A DNA stretch of 6,149 nt from Roseiarcus sp050015935 (GTDB lineage: Bacteria; Pseudomonadota; Alphaproteobacteria; Rhizobiales; Beijerinckiaceae). The notes beneath the pieces are model-generated. The model was not told the DNA's origin, did no database searches, and worked only from the letters and a program-made list of their open reading frames with translations. Position 1 is the first letter of the stretch; the number at the start of each line of letters is the position of its first letter. This document shows positions 1 to 5,358 of the stretch, one piece after another. Made by a program: the position numbers and the translations under genes. The stretch covers positions 1 to 6,149 of the forward strand of contig JBEKAL010000237.1 of the NCBI GenBank assembly GCA_050015935.1, given 5' to 3'.

Positions 1-524
1 ACCGTCACGCCGCGGTTCTTCAATTCCTCCGCGAGGCTTTCGGTCAAGCGATGCACGCCAGACTTGCTCGCCGCGTAGGCCCCCATTCCGGCGCCTGACT
101 TCACTGCCGCGTTGGCGCCGACATTGACGATCCGGCCGGCGCCGCTCTCCAGGAGATAGGGCAGCGCCGCTTTCGAGGCGTTCAAGGCGGTCTTCAGGTT
201 CACTGCGAACAGACGGTCCCAGGTCGTCGGATCGCCATCCCCCACGGTCTCCCAGCGGAAGCCTCCGGCGATGTTGACCAGCGCGTCGAGCCGTCCGAAC
301 TTCCCCTTGACCTCCGCCATAGCTCGGCGCGCGCCATCGACCGTGCTCAGATCGACCCCGCCCAATATCAGCGCGTCCGCTCCGAGCCGCTCGGAAAGCC
401 CCGCGGGCGGCGCCGCGGCGACGTCGAGCGCCGCAACCGAGGCGCCGCGACGCGCCGCCGCTTCGGCGACGACCCGGCCCAAAGCGCCAAATCCGCCGGT
501 GATCGCGATCGCCTTGCCTTTCAT
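1..524 (-). CDS. Short-chain dehydrogenase/reductase (SDR), C-terminus cut by window edge
   Basis: Probably an NAD(P)-dependent cytosolic oxidoreductase of the SDR superfamily; substrate unknown. The visible 174 residues start at an ATG (522-524) preceded by a near-ideal Shine-Dalgarno. They show a Rossmann fold: the glycine motif TGGFGALG at residues 9-16, an acidic residue D34 at the end of the second strand (by family knowledge this favours NAD over NADP), NIAG at 84-87 in place of the usual NNAG, the structural Asn N109, and YAASK at 150-154 with catalytic Y150 and K154. At the position 13 residues before Y150, where classical SDRs carry the catalytic serine, there is Ala (A137, in the context VGANAA). 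The glycine motif follows the spacing TGxxGxxG rather than classical TGxxxGxG. SDRs are usually about 230-260 aa, so roughly 60-80 residues lie outside the window. It is divergent from the RidA-family gene. Family assignment is firm; the reaction is not. Confidence 0.93.
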   Translation of the reverse strand, partial: MKGKAIAITGGFGALGRVVAEAAARRGASVAALDVAAAPPAGLSERLGADALILGGVDLSTVDGARRAMAEVKGKFGRLDALVNIAGGFRWETVGDGDPTTWDRLFAVNLKTALNASKAALPYLLESGAGRIVNVGANAAVKSGAGMGAYAASKSGVHRLTESLAEELKNRGVT

Positions 525-528
525 CGCG

Positions 529-537
529 TCCTCCTTT
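529..537 (-). promoter_or_regulatory. Strong ribosome binding site of the SDR gene
   Basis: On the minus strand AAAGGAGGA lies with its last G five to six bases upstream of the ATG at 524. This is an almost perfect match to the anti-Shine-Dalgarno and fixes the start of the reductase. It is the strongest such site I saw among the starts in the window. Confidence 0.8.
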
Positions 538-609
538 GCATTCCCCACCCTGCCCTCTCTTGTAGCGCGGATGGCGGCGCCTCGGCCAGCCCAGCGGCTC
601 GCGCGAGCG

Positions 610-637
610 TTGCGCGCCGCCGCGTTTGGCTTATTAA
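610..637 (+). promoter_or_regulatory. Candidate sigma-70-like promoter for the RidA/phosphodiesterase pair
   Basis: TTGCGC (610-615) and TATTAA (632-637) are separated by 16 bases. Each matches four of six positions of the TTGACA/TATAAT consensus. The stretch around 624-639 is the only AT-rich spot in the otherwise very GC-rich divergent spacer. Transcription would begin near 645, leaving a leader of about 50 bases before the ATG at 695. This is seen by eye only; it could equally be a chance match. Confidence 0.35.
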
Positions 638-639
638 GC
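629..639. promoter_or_regulatory. Short dyad overlapping the candidate -10, possible operator
   Basis: GCTTATTAAGC is an 11-base dyad (arms GCTTA and TAAGC around a central T). It sits between the divergent reductase and RidA-family genes and overlaps the candidate -10 box. Its size and place would suit a repressor half-site pair, but it is short, and no regulator gene is in the window to link it to. Confidence 0.2.
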
Positions 640-694
640 TCGCCCGCGCGCCCTCCCAGCGGCGCCGCCCTCGCATTCGAGCAAAGGACCGGTC

Positions 695-1168
695 ATGAGC
701 TTCGTCGCCAAGCGTCTTGAAGAATTGGGGATCACGCTTCCGCCGCCGGCTGCGCCGGTCGCCACGTACGTCCCTTTTAAGCGCGCCGGGACGTTGCTGT
801 TCGTCTCCGGTCAATTGCCGTTTGGGCCGGATGGCGGAATCGCGCCCGCGCATATCGGCAAACTCGGGCCGCGTTCGTCGATCGACGCGGCGTGCGAGGC
901 GGCGCGCCTCTGCGCGATCAACCTCGTCGCCCAAGCGCAAGCGGCGGTCGGCGATCTCGACCGGATCGCGCAGGTCGTTCGGCTCGGCGGGTTTTTCGCC
1001 GTCGAAGGGGGCTGCGACGCGCTTCCCAAAGCGATGAACGGCGCTTCCGCGTTGATGTGCGAAGCGTTCGGCCCGCCGGGGGTTCATGCTCGCACGACAG
1101 TCGGCGTCGCCCATCTGCCGCTCGGCGCGATCGCCGAAGTCGAGGCGATCTTCGAGATTCGCGCGTGA
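695..1168 (+). CDS. RidA-family (YjgF/YER057c/UK114) protein
   Basis: 157-aa cytosolic protein of the RidA/YjgF family. Canonical members are trimers that hydrolyse reactive enamine/imine intermediates released by PLP enzymes such as threonine dehydratase. Conserved landmarks are LLFVSGQLP (34-42), GKLG (55-58), the AARLCAINLVAQ helix (69-80), the VVRLGGF strand (94-100), and the C-terminal block HARTTVGVAHLPLGAIAEVEAIFEI (131-155, quoted in parts: HARTTVGVAH, AEVEAIFEI). R133 aligns with the Arg that binds the carboxylate in E. coli RidA, and E150 with its conserved Glu. It is longer than canonical RidA (about 128 aa) because of an N-terminal extension with ELGITLPPP (9-17), so it belongs to the longer RidA-like subfamily rather than being the orthologue of E. 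coli ridA. The ATG has AAAGGA six bases upstream. Its TGA overlaps the GTG start of the next gene, which implies co-translation. Deaminase activity is plausible from R133 but untested. Confidence 0.93.
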   Translation: MSFVAKRLEELGITLPPPAAPVATYVPFKRAGTLLFVSGQLPFGPDGGIAPAHIGKLGPRSSIDAACEAARLCAINLVAQAQAAVGDLDRIAQVVRLGGFFAVEGGCDALPKAMNGASALMCEAFGPPGVHARTTVGVAHLPLGAIAEVEAIFEIRA

Positions 1169-1923
1169 GCGCCAACGCGCCCGCTTGGCTGGTCGCGCGG
1201 CCGATCGCCCACCGCGGCCTGCACGACGCCGGCGAAGGCGTCGTCGAGAACACGCTCGGCGCGGCGGAGGCGGCGATACGCGCCGGCTTTGCGATCGAAT
1301 GCGACGCGCAGCTCAGCCGCGACGGCGAGGCGGTGGTGTTTCACGATGCGAGGCTCGAACGGCTCACGCGGGCGCGCGGCGCTCTGATCGAAAAAACCGT
1401 CGCCGAAATCCAGGCGGCGCCGTTTCGCCGTTGCGACGAGCGCGTGCCGACGTTGCCGCAATTGCTCGCTCGCATCGCGGGCCGCACGCCGTTGATCTGC
1501 GAGCTCAAGAGCCGTTTCGACGGCGACATGCGCCTTGCCGAGCGCGTGGCCGAGGTGGCGCGCGAATACGACGGCCCGCTCGCGTTCAAGAGCTTCGATC
1601 CTGCTCCGATCGCCCATTTGCGCGCGCGTCACGGCGAGATCGGCCCGCTCGGCATGGTCGCCCAGGCGAGCTACCGCGGCTGGAATTGGCGCGGTCTCTC
1701 GGCCGCGCAGAAAGAGGCCTGCGCCGCCTTCCTGCACTATCCCGAGACGCGCCCGGATTTTCTCTCCTGGAGCGTCGACGACCTGCCGCACGCCACGCCC
1801 TTTCTGCTGCGCGAACTCAAGCGGCTGCCGGTCATGGTCTGGACGGTGCGAACGCCGGAGCAACGCCGAACGGCGTCGCGATGGGCCGACCAGATCGTGT
1901 TCGAAGGCGAGGCGGCCGCCTGA
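1165..1923 (+). CDS. Glycerophosphodiester phosphodiesterase family protein
   Basis: 252-aa protein of the GDPD family (TIM-barrel), which hydrolyses glycerophosphodiesters to sn-glycerol 3-phosphate and an alcohol, in phospholipid turnover. Visible signature residues: HRG with H16 and R17, EN at 28-29, ECD with E45 and D47, and HD with H60, giving the HR(x)nExD(x)nH catalytic and metal-binding pattern. ELK (113-115) supplies the further acidic ligand and lysine, and VMVWTVRTPEQ (223-233) with the final QIVFEG (243-248) is the usual C-terminal strand pair. Length fits bacterial cytosolic GDPDs. No signal peptide is seen, so it is probably cytosolic (UgpQ-like rather than periplasmic GlpQ-like). 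I chose the GTG at 1165 because homology begins at once (LVARPIAHRG) and because GTGA overlaps the stop of the upstream gene. No good Shine-Dalgarno is present, consistent with translational coupling. The frame stays open upstream to 892, but that part is antifamily, Arg-rich shadow inside the RidA-family gene. Confidence 0.93.
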   Translation: MSANAPAWLVARPIAHRGLHDAGEGVVENTLGAAEAAIRAGFAIECDAQLSRDGEAVVFHDARLERLTRARGALIEKTVAEIQAAPFRRCDERVPTLPQLLARIAGRTPLICELKSRFDGDMRLAERVAEVAREYDGPLAFKSFDPAPIAHLRARHGEIGPLGMVAQASYRGWNWRGLSAAQKEACAAFLHYPETRPDFLSWSVDDLPHATPFLLRELKRLPVMVWTVRTPEQRRTASRWADQIVFEGEAAA

Positions 1924-1942
1924 GGCGCCGCGCGGCCGCCTC
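1909..1942 (+). terminator. GC-rich inverted repeat across the phosphodiesterase stop codon (possible terminator)
   Basis: GAGGCGGCCGC (1909-1919) and GCGGCCGCCTC (1932-1942) are perfect 11-base inverted repeats with a 12-base loop that contains the TGA at 1921-1923. Each arm contains the self-complementary 8-mer GCGGCCGC. The stem would be very stable and lies at the 3' end of the operon, but no T-run follows, so it is not a classic intrinsic terminator. It could instead protect the mRNA end or simply reflect GC-rich coding of GEAAA. Confidence 0.4.
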
Positions 1943-1960
1943 GGCTTGAAGCGCGCGCTA

Positions 1961-2009
1961 GAGCGCGTCTCGGAAAAGTGGGAACCGGTTTTCCGAAAAA
2001 GACGCGCTC
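1961..2009. repeat. Palindromic intergenic repeat element, Rhizobiales type
   Basis: A two-part palindrome. The outer arms GAGCGCGTCT (1961-1970) and AGACGCGCTC (2000-2009) are perfectly complementary. The inner arms CGGAAAA (1971-1977) and TTTTCCG (1989-1995) are also perfect, offset from the outer stem by AAAA (1996-1999) on one side only. The centre is GTGGGAACCGG. The core GAAAAGTGGGAACCGGTTTT resembles, from memory, a dispersed intergenic palindrome common in Rhizobiales. It could act as a transcript-end hairpin for the upstream operon, as a protein-binding site, or as a non-autonomous mobile repeat; the sequence alone does not decide. Confidence 0.7.
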
Positions 2010-2017
2010 CACGAAGA

Positions 2018-2063
2018 ACTTAGAGCCGATCCCGATTCCAACGAAACGGGATCGGCTCTAAGT
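2018..2063. repeat. Second palindromic element: 46-base near-perfect hairpin
   Basis: Arms ACTTAGAGCCGATCCCG (2018-2034) and CGGGATCGGCTCTAAGT (2047-2063) are perfect 17-base inverted repeats. Inside them an A/A mismatch is followed by TTC/GAA pairing, closing a CAAC loop. The perfection over 17 bases marks it as a selected or recently spread element. It starts only eight bases after the first palindrome but has a different sequence. I know similar TTAGAGCCGATCCCGATTC-type hairpins only by recollection from Rhizobiales genomes. Function unknown. There is no T-run that would make it a standard terminator in either direction. Confidence 0.7.
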
Positions 2064-2163
2064 CATGAGCCTGCAAAGGGACCCGGCGGGACTGCGGCGC
2101 GCCGGCAATATTGATCGCCGCGCTTTTCTGACAGGCGCGAGCGGTTCGCCGACGTCGCGCCGA

Positions 2164-2180
2164 GCGATCGTTTCGATCGC
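2164..2180. repeat. Short dyad GCGATCG-TTT-CGATCGC
   Basis: Perfect 7-base inverted repeats (2164-2170 and 2174-2180) around TTT, at the border between GC-rich and AT-richer sequence and about 110 bases upstream of the 104-aa gene. It could be a small operator or hairpin. CGATCG is common in GC-rich alphaproteobacterial DNA, so chance is quite possible. Confidence 0.3.
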
Positions 2181-2207
2181 CGAACACGATATTTTTGCAA
2201 CTACGGG

Positions 2208-2237
2208 TTTACGATCGCATGTAAATCAACCTATACG
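2208..2237 (+). promoter_or_regulatory. Weak candidate promoter for the 104-aa gene
   Basis: TTTACG (2208-2213) and TATACG (2232-2237) are 18 bases apart in the AT-richer stretch before the small gene. Each matches four of six consensus positions. Start of transcription would be near 2244, about 44 bases before the ATG. The local base composition supports a promoter here more than the exact boxes do; a TTGCAA (2195-2200) nearby gives an alternative. Confidence 0.25.
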
Positions 2238-2287
2238 CGTTGACGCCAATTTCGATTCTGCAGCCTCGTTGATTCCCATGGACGTCG

Positions 2288-2602
2288 ATGCGCCTTCTTA
2301 CTCTTTCGGATGTCCTCGCGATTTCCGGCCCTGAACGTCAGCGATTGCGCGAAGCCGACGAGGCGATTCGCGGCGTCGTCGCCCTGATCGACGCGCAGGC
2401 GGTCGAGGACAAATTGGACGCCGAACTGATTTCCAAGGCGATGATCGATCTGCTGCTGTTCGCCGCGGCGAGGCTGGCGCTGGCCTCGCAGCCGGACTCG
2501 GCGGTCTCCCGCCTCCCCGCCGCCTTCGCCGAACTGGCGCAAGAGGCGCTCGACTGGGCGACGATCCGCCAGCAGCCGAGCCTCGCCCGCGATCTTTACT
2601 GA
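2288..2602 (+). CDS. Hypothetical protein, 104 aa, unrecognised
   Basis: I do not recognise a family. Codon use is typical of the window (mostly G/C third positions after the first dozen codons), and the protein lacks the Arg/Ala/Pro-rich look of shadow frames, which supports a real gene. It has a run of helix-forming sequence: charged and probably amphipathic at about 15-45, then a more hydrophobic stretch IDLLLFAAARLALA (53-66) that is too short and too near charged residues for a confident membrane span, then a second acidic/aliphatic helix (about 77-91, ending at DWATI). No cysteine, no metal motif and no signal peptide are seen. A small helical cytosolic or membrane-associated protein is all that can be said. 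The Shine-Dalgarno is weak (GGA about five bases before ATG). It is convergent with recJ, stops 53 bases from it, and is separated from the upstream operon by the palindromic elements, so it appears to be transcribed alone. Confidence 0.6.
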   Translation: MRLLTLSDVLAISGPERQRLREADEAIRGVVALIDAQAVEDKLDAELISKAMIDLLLFAAARLALASQPDSAVSRLPAAFAELAQEALDWATIRQQPSLARDLY

Positions 2603-2655
2603 CGGGCGAAACGAAGCGCTCGGCGAACATTTTCGATCGACGTCCGCCGCATCCG

Positions 2656-4491
2656 CTACTCCACGACCTCCGCCGCGTCGAGGACCCGCAGTTGCGTCTT
2701 CTCGCGCCCGCCGTAGCGGTTGATCGCCAGCGCGCCGGCCAGATGCGCATTGGCGCCCTTGAGGCGCAGCAGCGCTTCGCCCAGCGGCTTGCCGACGGCG
2801 CGGAAGGCGATCGCTTCGATCGCCCTGCCGTCCCCGGCGACGGCGCGCAGGCGCAGATGGTCGGCGCCGACGGCGAAAACCTCGGCGAGGCGATGGCGCG
2901 GCAGCGCGAAGATCGGCTCGGGATTGCCGGCGCCGAAGGGCCCGGCGGCCTCGATTGAATGCGCCAGTTCCGGCGTCGCGCCGGCCGCGGTCAGCGCGGC
3001 GTCGATCGCCAGGCCGGCGCCGGAGCGCGCCTCGGCGACCGGGCCTGCGAGCTTTTCTTCGAGAAAGGCGCGAAATTCGCCGATCCGGCTCTTCGCCAGG
3101 GTCACGCCCGCCGCCATGGCGTGGCCGCCGCCCTTGACGGCGAGGCCCGCCTCGACGGCCGAGCGGACGACGCGGCCGAGATCGACCCCGGGGATCGAGC
3201 GCCCCGAGCCAGTCGCTTCGCGCCCGCTCAAGGCCAGCGCGAAGGCCGGGCGCTCGAAGCGCTCCTTCAGGCGCGCCGCGATCAGCCCGACGACGCCCGA
3301 CGGCCAGCCCTCGCCCGCCACCACCACGGCCGCGCCGCGCTCCTCGAGCCCGAGCGCGAGCAGCGCCTCGGCTTCGGCCTCGGCGAGAACAGCCAATTCG
3401 ATCTGCTGGCGAACGCGATTGAGGCGGTCGAGTTCGGCGGCGATTTCGCGCGCCTGCACGTCGTCGCGCGTCGTCAGCAGCCGCGCGCCGAGCGCGGCCT
3501 CGCCGATGCGTCCGCCCGCGTTGATGCGCGGGCCGATGAGAAAACCGAGGTGATAGGCGCGCGGCGGCCCGTCGGCGCCCGCCGCGTCGAATAAAGCGGT
3601 CAGGCCCGGACGCCTGCGCTGGCGCATCACGGCGAGGCCGCGCGTGACGAAGGCGCGATTGAGGCCGATGAGCGGCACGACGTCGGCGACCGTCGCCAGC
3701 GCAACGAGATCGAGCGCGGCCATGAGATCGGGGGCCGCACGCCCATGAAAGAAGCCCGCCTCGCGCAACGCGCGATTGAGCGCGACGAGGCCCATATAGA
3801 CGACGCCGGCCGCGCAGAGAGCGCCGAGGCCGGAAAGATCGTCCTCGCGGTTGGGATCGACGACGGCGAGCGCGTCGGGCAGCTTTTCCGGCGCCTGGTG
3901 ATGATCGAACACGACGACGTCGAGCCCGAGCCGCCTCGCCTCGGCGATGGGCTCGTGGCTCACGGCGCCGCAATCGACGGTGACGACGAGGCTCGCGCCG
4001 GCGCGCGCGAAAGCGGCCATCGCCTCGCTGTTCGGGCCGTAGCCCTCGGCGGCGCGATCGGGAATATGGATCGAAGTCGGGCAGCCGCAGGCTTCGAGAT
4101 ATTCGCTCAGCAGCGCCGCGCTCGCCGCGCCGTCGACGTCGTAGTCGCCGAAGATCGCGACGCGCTCCTGGCGCTGAACGGCGCGCGCGAGGCGCCCCGT
4201 CGCCGCCTCCATGTCGCGCAACGCAAAGGGATCGGGCATCAGCTCGCGCAAGGTCGGCTCGAGATGGCGCGCGACTTCGTCGAGCTTGACGCCGCGCCCG
4301 GCGAGCACGCGCGCCATCAGTTCGCTCTGGCCGCTCACTTGCGCGATGGCCAGCGCGCGCGCCTCCCCCGCCGCGTCGAGGCGCGCCCGCCAGGGACGGC
4401 CGGTGAGCGAGCGCTCGACGCCGAGGAAGAAGGGACAGGCGGGCATCAGAGGACCGCGCTCGCCCGCTCGATCAGCGCGGCGGGGTTCCAT
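2656..4491 (-). CDS. recJ: Single-stranded-DNA-specific exonuclease RecJ
   Basis: RecJ degrades single-stranded DNA 5' to 3' in the cytosol, for RecF-pathway recombination, base-excision and mismatch repair. It is Mn2+/Mg2+ dependent. Numbering from the ATG at 4491 (611 aa), the DHH phosphoesterase motifs are intact: GDYDVDG (115-121), VDCG (172-175), DHH (196-198) and LATVADVVPL (265-274) with D270. The RecJ-typical GPRINAGGRIG is at 320-330, DHHA1-domain SGRSIPG at 429-435, GGGHAMAAG at 454-462, and OB-fold entry GPFGAGNPEP at 517-526. Length fits alphaproteobacterial RecJ. The start is uncertain: family similarity begins near FFLGVERSLTGR (21-32), so the internal ATG at 4446 (residue 16) is as likely. 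Neither has a good Shine-Dalgarno; the upstream one has only AGG 13 bases away. The gene lies 75 bases downstream of the metal permease on the same strand, and convergent with the 104-aa gene. No terminator is seen in the 53-base gap at its 3' end. Confidence 0.97.
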   Translation of the reverse strand: MEPRRADRAGERGPLMPACPFFLGVERSLTGRPWRARLDAAGEARALAIAQVSGQSELMARVLAGRGVKLDEVARHLEPTLRELMPDPFALRDMEAATGRLARAVQRQERVAIFGDYDVDGAASAALLSEYLEACGCPTSIHIPDRAAEGYGPNSEAMAAFARAGASLVVTVDCGAVSHEPIAEARRLGLDVVVFDHHQAPEKLPDALAVVDPNREDDLSGLGALCAAGVVYMGLVALNRALREAGFFHGRAAPDLMAALDLVALATVADVVPLIGLNRAFVTRGLAVMRQRRRPGLTALFDAAGADGPPRAYHLGFLIGPRINAGGRIGEAALGARLLTTRDDVQAREIAAELDRLNRVRQQIELAVLAEAEAEALLALGLEERGAAVVVAGEGWPSGVVGLIAARLKERFERPAFALALSGREATGSGRSIPGVDLGRVVRSAVEAGLAVKGGGHAMAAGVTLAKSRIGEFRAFLEEKLAGPVAEARSGAGLAIDAALTAAGATPELAHSIEAAGPFGAGNPEPIFALPRHRLAEVFAVGADHLRLRAVAGDGRAIEAIAFRAVGKPLGEALLRLKGANAHLAGALAINRYGGREKTQLRVLDAAEVVE

Positions 4492-4548
4492 CTGCGGATA
4501 AATACCTGGGGCGTCATCGCCGCTTCGTCTAGCACGAGTTGCGGGACC

Positions 4549-4567
4549 GGAGCGAAGGCCTCGCTCC
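4549..4567 (-). terminator. Small hairpin after the metal permease gene (weak terminator candidate)
   Basis: GGAGCGA (4549-4555) and TCGCTCC (4561-4567) pair perfectly around a 5-base loop. The hairpin begins at the last base of the permease stop codon in the direction of transcription. No T-run follows on the minus strand, so it may only attenuate read-through into recJ or stabilise the transporter mRNA. Confidence 0.35.
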
Positions 4568-5358
4568 TACCCCATCAGCCGCCGCGCGAGGAGACTGGCG
4601 AAATAGACGAGGCCCGACAGCGCCGTGATCCAGAAGCTGGTCGGCCAATCCGAGTAGAAGGCGAGCGTCAGGCCGCCCCAGGCCTCGGCGAGCGCCAGGC
4701 CCGCCGCCAGCGCCACCGCGCCTTTGAGCCGGCGCGAAAAATTCTGCGCCGCGGCGGCGGGGCCGACCATCAGTGTGAACACCAACAGCACGCCGACGAT
4801 CTGCGCGCATTCGGAGACGGCGATCGCGACGATGGCGAGAAACGCCGCCGAGACGAAGCGCAGCGGCACGCCGCGCGCCTCGGCGAGTTCGCTCTGCAGC
4901 GAGGCGAAGATCAGCGGGCGCACGATGACGGCGAGCGCGGCGAGGCTGACCACGGCCAGCACGACGAGGCTCAGCAGCGCCGAATCGTCGACGCCGAGCA
5001 CGTTGCCGAACAGCAATGCGGCCGCCTGCGTCGCCGCCGAAGTGTAGAAATGCAGGAACAGCAGGCCGAGCCCGAGCGCCAGCGAAAGCATCATGCCGAT
5101 CGCGACGTCGCGCTCGGCGAGTTTCTCGCCGAACAGGCCCATGCCGATTCCGGCGACGACGGTGAAGGCGACGAGGCCGACGAACGGCGAAAGACCGAAC
5201 AGGGCCGCCCCCGTCGCGCCGGTGAAGCCGACATGCGAAAGCGCGTGGCCGGCGAAGGTCTGACCGCGAAGCACGAGAAAGAAGCCGACGATCCCAGCGA
5301 GAACCGCCGCGACGGCGGAGGCGGCGAAGGCGGTGCGCATGAAGTCGTATTCAAACAT
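4567..5358 (-). CDS. znuB: ABC-3 family metal ion permease (ZnuB-like)
   Basis: 263-aa inner-membrane permease of a manganese/zinc ABC importer (ABC-3 family, ZnuB/MntB/AdcB group), which forms the channel for metal delivered by a periplasmic binding protein. Hydrophobic segments lie at about 8-30, 48-75, 86-104, 125-149, 168-200, 213-232 and 239-258, enough for the seven to nine spans of the family. Conserved pieces include FAGHALSHVGFTGATGAAL (35-53), the cytoplasmic coupling region FASLQSELAEARGVP (151-165), and ECAQIVGVLLVFTLMVGPAA (183-202). The ATG at 5356-5358 is chosen because the protein starts like family members and overlaps the end of the ATPase gene by eight bases (ATGTTTGA), typical of translational coupling. 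The frame is open further upstream to 5490, but that extension is an Arg-rich shadow of the ATPase. Zinc versus manganese cannot be decided from this sequence; the symbol reflects the closest family, not proven specificity. Confidence 0.93.
   Translation of the reverse strand: MFEYDFMRTAFAASAVAAVLAGIVGFFLVLRGQTFAGHALSHVGFTGATGAALFGLSPFVGLVAFTVVAGIGMGLFGEKLAERDVAIGMMLSLALGLGLLFLHFYTSAATQAAALLFGNVLGVDDSALLSLVVLAVVSLAALAVIVRPLIFASLQSELAEARGVPLRFVSAAFLAIVAIAVSECAQIVGVLLVFTLMVGPAAAAQNFSRRLKGAVALAAGLALAEAWGGLTLAFYSDWPTSFWITALSGLVYFASLLARRLMG

Larger units (their letters stand above)
1924..2287. other. Intergenic region with two palindromic repeats and an AT-richer promoter-like zone
   Basis: Between the phosphodiesterase and the 104-aa gene there is no gene I can support. 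In order it holds the right arm of the inverted repeat over the stop codon, a first palindromic element (1961-2009), a second (2018-2063), a GC-rich stretch (about 2065-2180) open in one frame and perhaps a gene remnant, a small dyad (2164-2180), and a stretch from about 2186 to 2262 clearly richer in A/T than the rest of the window, where a promoter for the next gene may lie. Confidence 0.7.

Noticed and set aside
892..1164. Upstream extension of the phosphodiesterase frame inside the RidA-family gene
   Set aside because: The translated part is Arg/Ser-rich shadow sequence; the GTG at 1165 coincides with the beginning of family similarity and with the overlap of the preceding stop.
1084..1863. 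Leftward open frame of about 259 codons opposite the phosphodiesterase
   Set aside because: It is antisense to a gene with all catalytic residues intact, has no recognisable motif and no ribosome binding site that I can see.
2065..2334. 89-codon rightward open frame as a real gene
   Set aside because: No Shine-Dalgarno, codon use turns atypical after about 2180, and it overlaps the better-supported 104-aa gene. Kept only as a possible remnant among the findings.
2603..2655. Bidirectional terminator between the 104-aa gene and recJ
   Set aside because: I found no convincing stem with a T-run in this 53-base convergent gap.
2231..3973. Leftward open frame of about 580 codons overlapping recJ and the 104-aa gene
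   Set aside because: Extreme Arg content and no motif; it is the shifted-frame shadow of recJ, extended through the antisense of the small gene.
4492..4566. TATTTAT (minus strand, about 4499-4505) as a -10 box for recJ
   Set aside because: No matching -35 hexamer at a suitable distance, and the implied transcript start would fall almost on the upstream ATG.
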